NCBI GenBank assembly: GCA_036380925.1
Contig: DASVDW010000212.1
Span: 7,970 to 71,969, forward strand
Length of the DNA: 64,000 nt
Direction of reading: 5' to 3'
Source: JAICLV01 sp036380925
GTDB taxonomy: Bacteria > Actinomycetota > Actinomycetes > Acidothermales > Acidothermaceae
The stretch's first letter is position 1. Each line of letters starts with the position of its first letter. Shown here one piece after another: positions 33,147-44,261 of the stretch. Under the pieces are notes generated by a model, which was not told the origin of the DNA, searched no databases, and worked only from the letters and a program-made list of their open reading frames with translations. A program made the translations under genes and the position numbers.

Positions 33147-33566
33147 CTACTGGCAAAAGCTGCTGCGCGACTCGTCAAGACACAGCAGCCCCGCGAGGGT
33201 TCGACCGTCGTCGGCAAGCACCACGAGCCGCCGGATACCGGCGTCGTCCAGAGTTTTGACGGCCTCTGGCAACGGTGTCGAGGGCCGGACGGTCACGACA
33301 TCGGCGTTCGCGAAGTCGCGCGCCGGAGCATCGTCGGGGGCGGTCGTGGCGACCGTGTCGCGATGCACGATTCCCGCGAACGAGTCTCCGTCGACCAGTA
33401 GCGCGGAGATGACGTGCGGGTTGGCGAAGGTGCGCCGCAAGTCGGCGACGGTCGCGCTCGCCGGCGTCGTCTTGGGACGGCGGACCATCACGTCTCCGAC
33501 CGAAAGCGCGGAGCTCCTGATGTCACCGATCTTCGGGTGGTGGCACTGCGTGTGCTCGCCGCTCAT
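33147..33566 (-). CDS. CBS-domain-pair protein
   Basis: A 139-residue protein with two CBS motifs: SVGDVMVRRPKTTPASATVA followed by VISALLVDGDSFAGIVHRD, then NADVVTVRPSTPLPEAVKTL and IRRLVVLADDGRTLAGLLCL. CBS pairs bind adenine nucleotides and act as sensors or stand-alone regulators. The ATG at 33566 has GGAGG 6 nt upstream; the open frame to 33623 adds an unrelated N-terminus. The N-terminal 25 residues (MSGEHTQCHHPKIGDI) contain Cys and His residues of unknown role. It is convergent with the YjbR remnant. Confidence 0.88.
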   Translation of the reverse strand: MSGEHTQCHHPKIGDIRSSALSVGDVMVRRPKTTPASATVADLRRTFANPHVISALLVDGDSFAGIVHRDTVATTAPDDAPARDFANADVVTVRPSTPLPEAVKTLDDAGIRRLVVLADDGRTLAGLLCLDESRSSFCQ

Positions 33567-33645
33567 CTCGACACCTCCGGCGAATAGCGCGCTGGCGCGG
33601 TCTGCAGCCCGATTCTGCCGCAACCCGCGCCAGCGCGCCTGACGG

Positions 33646-35883
33646 CTATCCGCCGAGCGAGCTGATCACCTGGCCCTCGACGGTGATCGAGAGCGCGGCC
33701 GGGCCGCCGAGCAACGTCGCCGAGCCGGTGCCCGCTTGACCTGCGATCAGCGCCTTTGTCGCCGGGCTCGCGGCCAAGTCGGCGGGGCTCACCAGCACCA
33801 GCACCCCGCCTGCGTCGGCGACCGCGGAGCCCGCCGCCACCGCGTCCGGCCAGTTGACGCCCGTGGCAAGCCACAGCTTCGACAGGCTCAAACCGGCTGC
33901 CCCCGCGGCGTTCGCCACGGCCGCGGAAGTGGCGTACCGGTCGTTGCCGGAGAGGCGCGGGGCGACCGTCGTCACGATCTTGCCGATCGCGTCGGACACC
34001 GCCGCCGACACGGCGGCCGTCCCGCCGACGATGGTGGCGGTGTTGACGCCCGACAGCGCCTCCGCGGTGTCGGCCGGCAATTGAGTCGGCGTCACAAGCA
34101 GAATCGGTCGGACTTGGTGCGCGGCCAGCGGTGCGACCGACATCGCGTCGGCGAATCCGCCGCCGGTGACCACGTACACGCCGTCGACCGCCCTGCCGAT
34201 CAACGACTCCACCTTGGCCTTGATCGCCGCCGCGGTCGCGAATCGGTTGGCGCCTCCCACCCGCACGACGTTGGTGACGCCGGCCTGCGACGTCAACGCC
34301 GCGGCGGTGGCGTCGCTGATCGCGCTTTGCTGCCCGAGCACATACGCCGTTGTGGCGCCGAGCCGCTTGATCTCCGCCGCCGTTTGCGGCGACAGCTGCG
34401 CCCCCGGCGTGAGCAGCAGCGGCACGTTGGTGGTGCCGTCGGGCGAGCTGCCGGGCAACGCGCCCACGCCGGCCAACACGGATCCGGCCAGGGCGTCGGC
34501 GAAGTCGTCAGATCGCGCGATGACGACCGCCGGCGCGCCGTTCGGGAACGTCGCCCGCGACGTCGCGATGGCGGTGGCGACCCGATCCGCTCCGCTGAGC
34601 CGGGTCAGCAGCGGCGTGGCGCCGACCGCGTCGAACCGAACCACATTCCCGGTCTGGGCAGCGGTTGGTCCCTTTCCCGTGCACACACTGCAGGTGCTGA
34701 TGTACGCCATTCCGTCCGGCCCGAACGCGATGCCGCCGGGGAAGTTGAGGTTGTTCAGCAGCAGTTGCTTGCTTCCGCCGTTCGGCGAGACCCGCAACAA
34801 CGCGCCGACCGGCGGCGCGCCAAGCAGGGAGTTGTGCGCGATCTCGAGCACGTAGAGGTTTCCGTCCGGCCCCACCGTCTCATCGATCACGTTCGTGAAA
34901 CCGCTGGCGAACGGCGTCAACGTCGTCCCGGTCAAGGTGAACACGGACGCGCCGCCTTGCGGGAAGGGGAATCCGGTCAACTGACCGACATACGTGGCGC
35001 CGTTCGGGCCCGCGGCGAGCGATGTCGGCACCGGCTGTGTGGGCAGCATCGTGCCCGGCTTCAAGTTCAAGAAGGGCGGCGCCGGAGCGAACAGCGGCGG
35101 CAGGACTGCTGCGGTGCTGACCGCGCCCGTGCTCCGATTGACCGACAACACGTCGTTGCCCCCCGCGTCGGCGACAAGCGCGGTGGAGCCGGAAACCAGC
35201 ACGCTATAAGGGTTTGTGTCGAGCGACGAGGTTGGCACGATGCCGTTGTCGGGATTGTGCGCCGCCTCGTAGTCGCCCAGGCTCGCGACCTTCGTCAGCC
35301 CGGTGCCGTCGGCCTTCGCGCTCCACAGTGCGGCAAAGCTGCCGCCGGGCGCGCTGGCTTTGGTGATCGCGTCTCGATCCGCCGGGGGCGCGCCAAGCCC
35401 GACCACGAAGTACAGCGTGCCGTCGGCGGCCACCGACACGTCGGACGGGCCGGTCGCCGACGTGCCCTGGTCGGGTTGCGGGGTACTCGGGTCGTCGGTC
35501 TGCGTCGCAAGCGACGGCAGTCCGCTGATCAGCCGGTCGGACGACGCGGCGACGCGCCCGTTAACCGTGGCGGCGTTCGAGACCGCGGTGATGGCCCCGG
35601 TGGCCCCGTAGCAGACGCTGCTGCCCTCGGAGCTCTTGAGGCAGAAGCCGCTGCCACCCGCGCCCGACTCGGCGACGTACAACGTGCCGCCCGAGAACGT
35701 CACGCCACGCGGGTTGTTCAGCCCGGAGATCACGATCTGCGGTGCGCTTGTCGCCGCGAGCGCGGGCGCGGCAGGCGCCAGAACGGACCCCGCGCCGACG
35801 CCGCCGACAACCGTGCTCACCCCGACAAAACTCGCAACGAGCATGGCAGTGGACCTGCGGCTCAAGCCGAGCGGTCGCATCAT
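33646..35883 (-). CDS. Secreted ScyD/ScyE-like beta-propeller protein with three C-terminal CWB2 repeats
   Basis: A 745-residue secreted protein. The N-terminus has RRSTAMLVASFVGVSTVVGG followed by a cleavable Ala-rich end (APALAATSA). Residues about 45-425 form a ScyD/ScyE-family propeller (ISGLNNPRGVTFSGGTLYVA, GPSDVSVAADGTLYFVVG, NFPGGIAFGPDGMAYISTC). Three cell-wall-binding repeat 2 units follow, each starting with a variant of LSGADRVATA, VGGANRFATA and LSGNDRYATS. The CWB2 part probably anchors the propeller in the envelope. Homologues of the propeller occur in cyanobacterial scytonemin clusters, but no scytonemin genes are here, so the role is unknown. Confidence 0.88.
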   Translation of the reverse strand: MMRPLGLSRRSTAMLVASFVGVSTVVGGVGAGSVLAPAAPALAATSAPQIVISGLNNPRGVTFSGGTLYVAESGAGGSGFCLKSSEGSSVCYGATGAITAVSNAATVNGRVAASSDRLISGLPSLATQTDDPSTPQPDQGTSATGPSDVSVAADGTLYFVVGLGAPPADRDAITKASAPGGSFAALWSAKADGTGLTKVASLGDYEAAHNPDNGIVPTSSLDTNPYSVLVSGSTALVADAGGNDVLSVNRSTGAVSTAAVLPPLFAPAPPFLNLKPGTMLPTQPVPTSLAAGPNGATYVGQLTGFPFPQGGASVFTLTGTTLTPFASGFTNVIDETVGPDGNLYVLEIAHNSLLGAPPVGALLRVSPNGGSKQLLLNNLNFPGGIAFGPDGMAYISTCSVCTGKGPTAAQTGNVVRFDAVGATPLLTRLSGADRVATAIATSRATFPNGAPAVVIARSDDFADALAGSVLAGVGALPGSSPDGTTNVPLLLTPGAQLSPQTAAEIKRLGATTAYVLGQQSAISDATAAALTSQAGVTNVVRVGGANRFATAAAIKAKVESLIGRAVDGVYVVTGGGFADAMSVAPLAAHQVRPILLVTPTQLPADTAEALSGVNTATIVGGTAAVSAAVSDAIGKIVTTVAPRLSGNDRYATSAAVANAAGAAGLSLSKLWLATGVNWPDAVAAGSAVADAGGVLVLVSPADLAASPATKALIAGQAGTGSATLLGGPAALSITVEGQVISSLGG

Positions 35884-36055
35884 GCACCCCCAAGTGCGGC
35901 TAAGCGATTAACCATTCGAAGCGACTGGCCTATCAAGCGGTTGCCTCGCGGCGCAATACCCAGGCCGCAAGATACGCATATCGACCACCTGCCCCGGCCC
36001 GCGGCCGAAGAGCCGATCTCGATTGACCGTCGCCGATCGCGGGAAGCGACCAGAC

Positions 36056-36892
36056 ATGTCCTCCGCGGCGCGCGTTGGTGCGACCCGCGGCAAACACGCG
36101 GGCAGCGGTGAGAACGCGGGGCGGCGGACGTTGAGCACGCTCGCCCGCGTCGGCTTGTTCGCCCGTGGCGCCTTCTACTGCGTGCTGGTGTATCTCGTCG
36201 CGCAGCTGGCTGGTGGCGGCGGAAAGCAGGCCAACGCCAACGGCGCCTTGAGCACAATCGCGGCGACGCCCGGAGGGCTGGTGGCGATCGCCGCGACCGC
36301 CGCCGGGTTCCTGGCCTTCGGCGCGACCCGGATCTGGGGCGCGATCCGCGACCGCCAACACCCGCGCGGCAGCCGGGCGATGACCGGCGCGCAAGGCGCC
36401 TTCTACGTCGCGTTGACCTGGGTTCCGCTGTCGTACGCGCTCGGCAAACATGGGAGCGGAAGCGAGCAACAACGCCACCAGACCGCGAGCGGCTTGCTTC
36501 GACTGCCCGCCGGACGCGAGCTGCTGTTCGCGCTCGGCCTGATCGTCGTAGGAGTGTGCGTCCATCAGTTTTGGGAGGGCGTCGATCAGAAGTACGCCGA
36601 CGGCATGGACGCCGACCGGTCACCCCGTTGGGTGCGCGCGATGATTCGGACGTCCGGAACGGTCGGCATCCCCGCCCGCGCTGTGGTGTTCCTTCCGACG
36701 GGTGTCTTCTTCATGATTTCGGCCGTGCAGGCGAATCCGAACCACGCCGCCGGCCTCGACAAGGAACTCGCCGCGTTGGCCGGTCATGACTGGGGCGTCG
36801 CCGTGCTCGCGCTGGTGAGCCTCGGGTTGGCGGTCTTCGCGCTGTACTCGTTTCTCGAGGCGCGCTATCGCGCCGTGCTCCGAGCCGACTAA
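36056..36892 (+). CDS. DUF1206 membrane protein
   Basis: A 278-residue membrane protein with about six helices arranged as three pairs, the layout of DUF1206. The first repeat shows LARVGLFARGAFYCVLVYLV, the typical ARxGLxARGxxY signature; a similar GIPARAVVFLPTGVFF occurs in the third. Function is unknown. ATG 36056 is preferred with GGGAAG 9 nt upstream; the frame is open to 36023. The 170-bp gap to the divergent ScyD-like gene is AT-richer than its surroundings and probably holds both promoters, though I could not assign them. Confidence 0.87.
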   Translation: MSSAARVGATRGKHAGSGENAGRRTLSTLARVGLFARGAFYCVLVYLVAQLAGGGGKQANANGALSTIAATPGGLVAIAATAAGFLAFGATRIWGAIRDRQHPRGSRAMTGAQGAFYVALTWVPLSYALGKHGSGSEQQRHQTASGLLRLPAGRELLFALGLIVVGVCVHQFWEGVDQKYADGMDADRSPRWVRAMIRTSGTVGIPARAVVFLPTGVFFMISAVQANPNHAAGLDKELAALAGHDWGVAVLALVSLGLAVFALYSFLEARYRAVLRAD

Positions 36893-36923
36893 GCGGCCGG
36901 GCCTCCGGGTGTGGGTTACCGCG

Positions 36924-37595
36924 TCAGCCGACGGCCTGCTCGGTCGGCTCAGGCCGCATCTCGCGACCACTTCGGGGCGGCGGTTTGGGTCGACGCGGTT
37001 CGCGCACCCCGGCGCCCCCGCCGCCGCGCGCGAGCCACAACCGCACCGAGGATCCGTACGCGACCTTCGCCCCGGCCTCGGGCGCCTGACCGGTGACCAA
37101 CTCGTCGGGCCAGCCGAGGCTCTCATACGGCACTGCGTCGGCGTCCCACCCGACCGGCACCAGGCCGTGCTCCTCGAGCAGCCCGCGCGCTCCGGCCGCC
37201 CGCAGGCCGATGACCCGAGGCACGGTCACCGAGCCCTTGCGACGCCGGCGCTTCGCTCGCTCGGTGAGTTCGGACGCCACAGCGCCCACCACGCCGCGAT
37301 CCCAGTCCGCAGGGCTCTCCTCGGTTGGCTGCGAGACCTCGTCTAGGTCGCGCCACCGCTCCCACGCGGATTGCCTGGTGACGCCGAGCTTGGTGGCGAT
37401 CTCCGCCCACGATTTTTCCTGCCGTCGCGCCTCCCGGACGGCGGACAGCTCGGCCTCGTCAAGCAACCGGCGCAGCGAGCCGATGTCGCACAGCGCCTCC
37501 AGCGGATCGCCGTCGTGCCGGGCGCCGCTCGCGTCGTCCCAGCTGGAAAGGCGCGCCCATGCCTTGCGCGCCTCGTGCCATCTACCACCGCTCAT
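36924..37595 (-). CDS. Fusion of helix-turn-helix domain and PASTA domain
   Basis: A 223-residue soluble protein. Residues 40-85 form a helix-turn-helix unit: LRRLLDEAELSAVREARRQE then KSWAEIATKLGVTRQSAWER W, as in sequence-specific DNA-binding proteins. Residues about 123-189 match a PASTA domain (VTVPRVIGLRAAGARGLLEE, GLVPVGWDADAVPYE, VTGQAPEAGAKVAYGSSVRL). The tail is basic and Pro/Arg rich. There is no signal peptide or membrane segment, unlike the PASTA domains of PknB or PBPs, which are extracellular. A perfect palindrome abuts the ATG, suggesting autoregulation. TAGCCT lies 7 nt before the ATG on the minus strand, indicating a leaderless message. Confidence 0.82.
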   Translation of the reverse strand: MSGGRWHEARKAWARLSSWDDASGARHDGDPLEALCDIGSLRRLLDEAELSAVREARRQEKSWAEIATKLGVTRQSAWERWRDLDEVSQPTEESPADWDRGVVGAVASELTERAKRRRRKGSVTVPRVIGLRAAGARGLLEEHGLVPVGWDADAVPYESLGWPDELVTGQAPEAGAKVAYGSSVRLWLARGGGGAGVREPRRPKPPPRSGREMRPEPTEQAVG

Positions 37596-37619
37596 GGCTG
37601 TCAGGCTACCCTGACAGCC
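37596..37619. promoter_or_regulatory. Palindrome touching the HTH-PASTA start codon
   Basis: GGCTGTCAG (37596-37604) and CTGACAGCC (37611-37619) are perfect 9-bp arms with a 6-nt spacer. The arm next to the gene begins directly after the ATG (37595), and the -10-like TAGCCT of the minus strand (37608-37603) lies within the palindrome. A bound dimer would cover the promoter and start codon. Confidence 0.65.
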
Positions 37620-37724
37620 GCGCAAAGTCTCGGGCCAGCGGCGTCGTCCGGGCGTTCGAGCGACCACCGAGCAATCTCGTCGAGGCGCGGTCGGGCAGCC
37701 GCGCGGCGGTGTCGGACTCGCGAG

Positions 37725-39521
37725 CTAGAGGCCAAAGGCCGCCGCTAACGATGGCGCGGTCGAAGCTGCGCCCAACCGCCCCAACCCGAGCAGGTCTTCG
37801 GCGCCGCGCAGCAGCGCGTAGTGGTCGAGCCTGGCGCCAACCACGGTCCCGGGCCGCACGCTCGGCGCGATCACAATCGTCGGCACCTGGTTGCTGGCGC
37901 CGGTTCCCTCGTCCCAGGTCAGCACAATCAGCGTGTTTCCGGCGCGGTAGTTCGGACCGGCGATGATGGCCGGGATCCACGTCGACAACCACGCGTCACC
38001 GGTGGCAACCGCGCAATCGTGCGTGTCGTTGCACAGGTTTGGCGTGACGAAGGCGAACGACGGCAACGCGCCAGCGGCAATATCGTGCGAGAGGTTGCCC
38101 TCGAGCGGCACGTCGCTGCTGGCGCACGCCGTCCGGATGTTCGTGTAGTACGCGGCGGGATTGTGCTTGACCGCGTAGGGCGCGGCCGAGTTCAGCGCAC
38201 AGTTCGCCGGCATCGACTCCTCATAAGCGCGCCACGTCAAGCCAGCGGCGGTCAGCTGGCTGAACAGCGACGGCGCCGCGATCGGATGCGCGGAAGGGCC
38301 GTTGTCGTCAGTGACGCCGAACGTCGAACCTCCCGTGGCCGCAAGGTAGTTCGGCAGTGACGGATGCGCGACACCGTAGTAGTTCGACGCCAGGCCGCAC
38401 TGTCGTGCGAGGGTGTTCTCGTACGGCGCACTGGAGCTTCCGATGACCGAGCCGTACGGCTTGTTCTCCATCCAGATCCACACGACGTGTGAGTAGCGCG
38501 TGCCGGTCGGCTCAGACCCGCAAAGCTGATTCGCCGGCGCCACCGGGCACGTCGTCAACGAGGCGACTCCCTGGGACAACGCCGCCAGTCCACCGAGCAA
38601 CGTGACGTTCGCCGGCTGTGACGACGAAATTCGCGCTGCGGTCGGTGACGGCAAGCAGGTCGGCGCGCTGAGCATCAACGGCGCGCCATGCGCGCCAGCG
38701 ACCGGGCCCCCGGTGAGCGCGTCGGCGAAGGTTACCCCAGATGCCAGAAAAACACTGGTGGCAGAAGGAAATTCGGCGGTCGCGACGGAGGCTGCGGTGC
38801 CATATCGGTCGGCGCCGCTGACTCGGGTCACGGTTGGGCTGTACGCGGCGAGCTGGTCGGCTACCGCGGCGCTCACGACGCTCGTGCCGCCGACGATCGT
38901 GATGGACGACGGGCGCAGCGTCGACAATGCCGCGGCCGTCGAATCTGGGATCGCGTTCGGCTCGGTCAACAGAATCGCCGCATGTCGCGCCGCTGCCGCG
39001 GCCGTCGCGGACAGCGCGTCGGGGAAGTCGACGCCGGTCGCGACATACACCGGCGCGCCGCTCGGAAAGTCGGCGGCCAGCGCGGCCGCTGTGGCGTAGC
39101 GGTCGGCGCCGCTCACGCGCGTGACGCTTCCGGTCGTGTAACTCCCCAAAGCCGACTGCACAGCGGCACTCACCGACCGTTCGCCGCCGAGCACGACGAC
39201 GCGGCCCGGCTCCAGCCGTTGCAGTTCGGTCGCGATGGACGACGGGATCGAGTCGGGCGCGACCAAAAGCAGCGGGCCGCCCTCATTCGCGGCGGCGGCG
39301 CCTCCCGCGAGCGCGTCCGGGAAGTTGACGCCGGTTGCGACGTAGGCCACCGGCACCCCCGCGCGGTAGTTCGCGTCGACGATGGCGGCGCTGGTCGCGA
39401 ACCGATCGGCGCCTTGGTATCGAGCCACCGTCGGCGCCGCGGCCGCCGTCGCGGTTTGCCCGAGGGCCCCGACCGAGGCCGTGATCACAGCTGCGCAAAT
39501 CCGGACGAATCGTTGAGGCAT
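37725..39521 (-). CDS. Secreted phosphoesterase with three N-terminal CWB2 repeats
   Basis: A 598-residue secreted protein. The signal peptide is FVRICAAVITASVGALGQTA with an Ala-rich end near residue 29. Three CWB2 repeats (about 30-320) start with YQGADRFATS, VSGADRYATA and VSGADRYGTA. The C-terminal domain (about 335-598) is an acid-phosphatase/phospholipase-C-type phosphoesterase: HVVWIWMENKPYGSVIGSSS, YYGVAHPSLPNYLAATGG, PSFAFVTPNLCNDTHDC, LIVLTWDEG. The catalytic Asn/Thr-type site and metal ligands are consistent with the family. It is likely held in the envelope by its repeats. The domain order is opposite to that of the ScyD-like protein nearby. Confidence 0.9.
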   Translation of the reverse strand: MPQRFVRICAAVITASVGALGQTATAAAAPTVARYQGADRFATSAAIVDANYRAGVPVAYVATGVNFPDALAGGAAAANEGGPLLLVAPDSIPSSIATELQRLEPGRVVVLGGERSVSAAVQSALGSYTTGSVTRVSGADRYATAAALAADFPSGAPVYVATGVDFPDALSATAAAAARHAAILLTEPNAIPDSTAAALSTLRPSSITIVGGTSVVSAAVADQLAAYSPTVTRVSGADRYGTAASVATAEFPSATSVFLASGVTFADALTGGPVAGAHGAPLMLSAPTCLPSPTAARISSSQPANVTLLGGLAALSQGVASLTTCPVAPANQLCGSEPTGTRYSHVVWIWMENKPYGSVIGSSSAPYENTLARQCGLASNYYGVAHPSLPNYLAATGGSTFGVTDDNGPSAHPIAAPSLFSQLTAAGLTWRAYEESMPANCALNSAAPYAVKHNPAAYYTNIRTACASSDVPLEGNLSHDIAAGALPSFAFVTPNLCNDTHDCAVATGDAWLSTWIPAIIAGPNYRAGNTLIVLTWDEGTGASNQVPTIVIAPSVRPGTVVGARLDHYALLRGAEDLLGLGRLGAASTAPSLAAAFGL

Positions 39522-39577
39522 CCAGCCAGCTTTGCACCGCGCCGATTCGTGTCCGAACCGGGTCGCATACTGCCGGC

Positions 39578-39910
39578 ATGGCTTACGACGAAGACCTGGC
39601 GAACCGCATCCGCGAGGTGGTCGCCGCCGAGCGCGGCGTGACCGAGAAACGGATGTTCGGCGGGCTCGCGTTCTTGATCAACGGCAACATGGCGGTGAGC
39701 GCGAGCGGTCAGGGTGGCCTGCTGTTGCGGGTCGATCCGGCGCTGGGCGAAGCGCTCCTGAAGGAGCCCTGCGCCCGCCCATTCGAGATGCGCGGGCGCG
39801 AGATGAGCGGCTGGCTGCGAGTCGACGCCGCGGAGTTCTCCGACGACGAGTTCCGCCGGTGGGTGACCCACGGCGTCACCTACGCCAGGTCGCTGCCGGC
39901 AAGGCGCTGA
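39578..39910 (+). CDS. TfoX N-terminal domain protein
   Basis: A 110-residue protein with a single TfoX-N domain: LANRIREVVAAERGVTEKRM, FGGLAFLINGNMAVSASGQG, GLLLRVDPALGEALLKEP, then MSGWLRVDAAEFSDDEFRRW. Stand-alone TfoX-N proteins are common in actinobacteria and have no proven link to competence. CATACT sits 6 nt before the ATG, indicating a leaderless start. It is divergent from the phosphoesterase gene with a 56-bp gap. Confidence 0.93.
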   Translation: MAYDEDLANRIREVVAAERGVTEKRMFGGLAFLINGNMAVSASGQGGLLLRVDPALGEALLKEPCARPFEMRGREMSGWLRVDAAEFSDDEFRRWVTHGVTYARSLPARR

Positions 39911-39920
39911 CGAAGCCAAC

Positions 39921-40580
39921 TCAGCGAACGGCGCGCATGACCTCGACGCTGTCGGTCGTCACGCCGTCGACGCCGACGTCGCGTAGCCACCGCGCGCGCC
40001 GCACGTCGTTCACCGTCCACGCCACGACGGTGCCGGTGAGGAAATGCAGCCGGTCGACGACGTCCCGCGACAACAGCTGGTGATTCACCGTCACCGCGTC
40101 GTCGTCGATCGCGCCGGCCGCCAGCACCGCGGCTAGCTGACGCTGATCGCCGATGGTCCGCCAGGTGCGAAAACCTTTGTCGCGCAACGCGTCCAGGTCT
40201 TCGAGGATCGACGTGCACGCGAGATAACGACCGGACGTCGGCAGCGTCGCGACGATTTCGGCGATCAGCTCCGCGCGTCGTCCGCGGTCTTCTTCTTTGA
40301 GATCAAGCAGGACGACGCGATCGGGCGGCACCAGGTCGGCGACGTCCGCCAGTGGCGGTTCATGGCGTGGGCTCCAGCCGCGGACGACCCGCCAGCGGTC
40401 GCGCCGAAATCCGGTGCCGAGCAGGGGCAGGTAATGCGAGACGACGAGGCACCCGCGCCAGACCTGGACGTCGATCTCGAACACCGTCGCGCCAGCCTCG
40501 GCGAGGGCCAGGCAAGCCGCGGCCGAGCGCGGCGACCGGTGAGCGACGAGCAGCACCGCCCCAACATAGGGCGGCGTCAC
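39921..40580 (-). CDS. Glycerophosphodiester phosphodiesterase family protein
   Basis: A 219-residue GDPD-family TIM barrel. The first catalytic block is VAHRSPRSAAACLALAEAGA with FEIDVQVWRGCLVVSHY: the H-R, E-x-D and H motifs of the family. Later segments LLDLKEEDRGRRAELIAEIV and VVAWTVNDVRRARWLRDVGV (W-T-V/N) agree. It hydrolyses glycerophosphodiesters to glycerol 3-phosphate. It has no signal peptide, so it is probably cytosolic. The GTG at 40580 is the start; the KatG terminator is 40 bp upstream. Confidence 0.9.
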   Translation of the reverse strand: MTPPYVGAVLLVAHRSPRSAAACLALAEAGATVFEIDVQVWRGCLVVSHYLPLLGTGFRRDRWRVVRGWSPRHEPPLADVADLVPPDRVVLLDLKEEDRGRRAELIAEIVATLPTSGRYLACTSILEDLDALRDKGFRTWRTIGDQRQLAAVLAAGAIDDDAVTVNHQLLSRDVVDRLHFLTGTVVAWTVNDVRRARWLRDVGVDGVTTDSVEVMRAVR

Positions 40581-40619
40581 GGTTCAGTCACAGATCACCG
40601 GTTATGCCATTGCGTTGCA

Positions 40620-40647
40620 AGGGGCCCGGACTTTCGTCCGGGCCCCT
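40620..40647 (-). terminator. Terminator downstream of katG
   Basis: A perfect 12-bp stem, AGGGGCCCGGAC and GTCCGGGCCCCT, with a 4-nt loop (TTTC in the plus orientation) lies 20 bp past the katG stop. The stem is very GC rich. A short T run is not evident, but the hairpin's strength and location fit a terminator. Confidence 0.82.
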
Positions 40648-40667
40648 GGTTTGCGCGACCGACTGGT

Positions 40668-43359
<2,692 letters not shown>

Positions 43360-43361
43360 TT

Positions 43362-43378
43362 TCTTGAACCAATCAAGA
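43362..43378. promoter_or_regulatory. FurA operator
   Basis: TCTTGAACCAATCAAGA contains perfect 6-bp arms, TCTTGA and TCAAGA, with a 5-nt spacer. It resembles FurA/PerR-type boxes (TTGA...TCAA) and ends 2 bp before the furA start codon, so FurA probably represses its own operon by blocking the promoter. Confidence 0.75.
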
Positions 43379-43445
43379 CAACGCCCTGGTGGCCGTGGTC
43401 CTGGGTCTCGTGCGCGCTGCTGCGCGATCTCGGACGACGCGGCCC

Positions 43446-44198
43446 CTAACGGGCCAGGTAGCCGCCGTCGATGTAGAGCTCCGAACCGGTGACAAAGGAC
43501 GCGTCGTCGCTGGCGAGATACGCCACACCAGCGGCGACCTCAGCCGGTTGGCCGAGGCGTCGCATCGGCGTGAGATCAAGCATCGCCTGCTCCACCGGCG
43601 TCCCCTTGGCCTGCTCAAGCAACGGCGTGGCGATGAACCCCGGGTGGACGGAGTTGACTCGAACAACTCGCTCCGCCCAACTCAACGCGACGTTCTTGGT
43701 CAGGATCCGCACCGCGCCCTTCGCCGCGTGGTACGCCGGGCTGGTGCCGAAGCCGCCGCTGGCGCCGAAAATCGAGCTGACGTTGACAACCGAGCCATGA
43801 CCGGACTTCGCGAGTTCTGCGGCCGCCGTCTTCATCCCCAGGAAGACACCGGTCTGGTCGATCGCGACCGTCCGCTCCCAGTCGGAAAGGGAGGTCTCCT
43901 CAATGGTCGCGAGGTCGCCGAGACCGGCGTTGTTCACCAAGATGTCGAGGTGGCCGAACTCCTCGACCGTTGACCGAACCGCGGCCTGCCAATCGGTTTC
44001 GCTTGCGACGTCAAGGTGGATGTAAACCGCGGAACCGCCGTGCTCGGTGATGTCCGTGGCCACCTTCGCGCCAGCGCCGTCTTGCACATCGGTCACCACC
44101 ACCGCCGCGCCCTCTGCGGCCAACCTTCGGGCGATCGCCTCACCGATTCCGCTCGCCGCGCCTGTCACCAGCGCGACCCGGCCTGACAAGCGCTCCAT
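43446..44198 (-). CDS. Short-chain dehydrogenase/reductase (classical SDR)
   Basis: A 250-residue classical SDR. The cofactor motif is VTGAASGIGEAIARRLAAEG, with Asp of TDVQD favouring NAD(H). NNAG is present, and the active site comprises VNVSSIFGASGGFGTS (Ser), YHAAKGAVR (Tyr-x-x-x-Lys). C-terminal YLASDDASFVTGSELYIDGG is standard. It is similar to 3-alpha-hydroxysteroid/20-beta-hydroxysteroid or 3-oxoacyl reductases; the substrate is unknown. ATG 44198 has GGAGGAA upstream and starts the family sequence; the frame is open to 44258. Confidence 0.94.
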   Translation of the reverse strand: MERLSGRVALVTGAASGIGEAIARRLAAEGAAVVVTDVQDGAGAKVATDITEHGGSAVYIHLDVASETDWQAAVRSTVEEFGHLDILVNNAGLGDLATIEETSLSDWERTVAIDQTGVFLGMKTAAAELAKSGHGSVVNVSSIFGASGGFGTSPAYHAAKGAVRILTKNVALSWAERVVRVNSVHPGFIATPLLEQAKGTPVEQAMLDLTPMRRLGQPAEVAAGVAYLASDDASFVTGSELYIDGGYLAR

Positions 44199-44261
44199 CG
44201 CTTCCTCCAGTGCCTCGCCTCGAGGTCCATTCTTCCGTCGCCAGCGGCAGGCGTCCACGGG

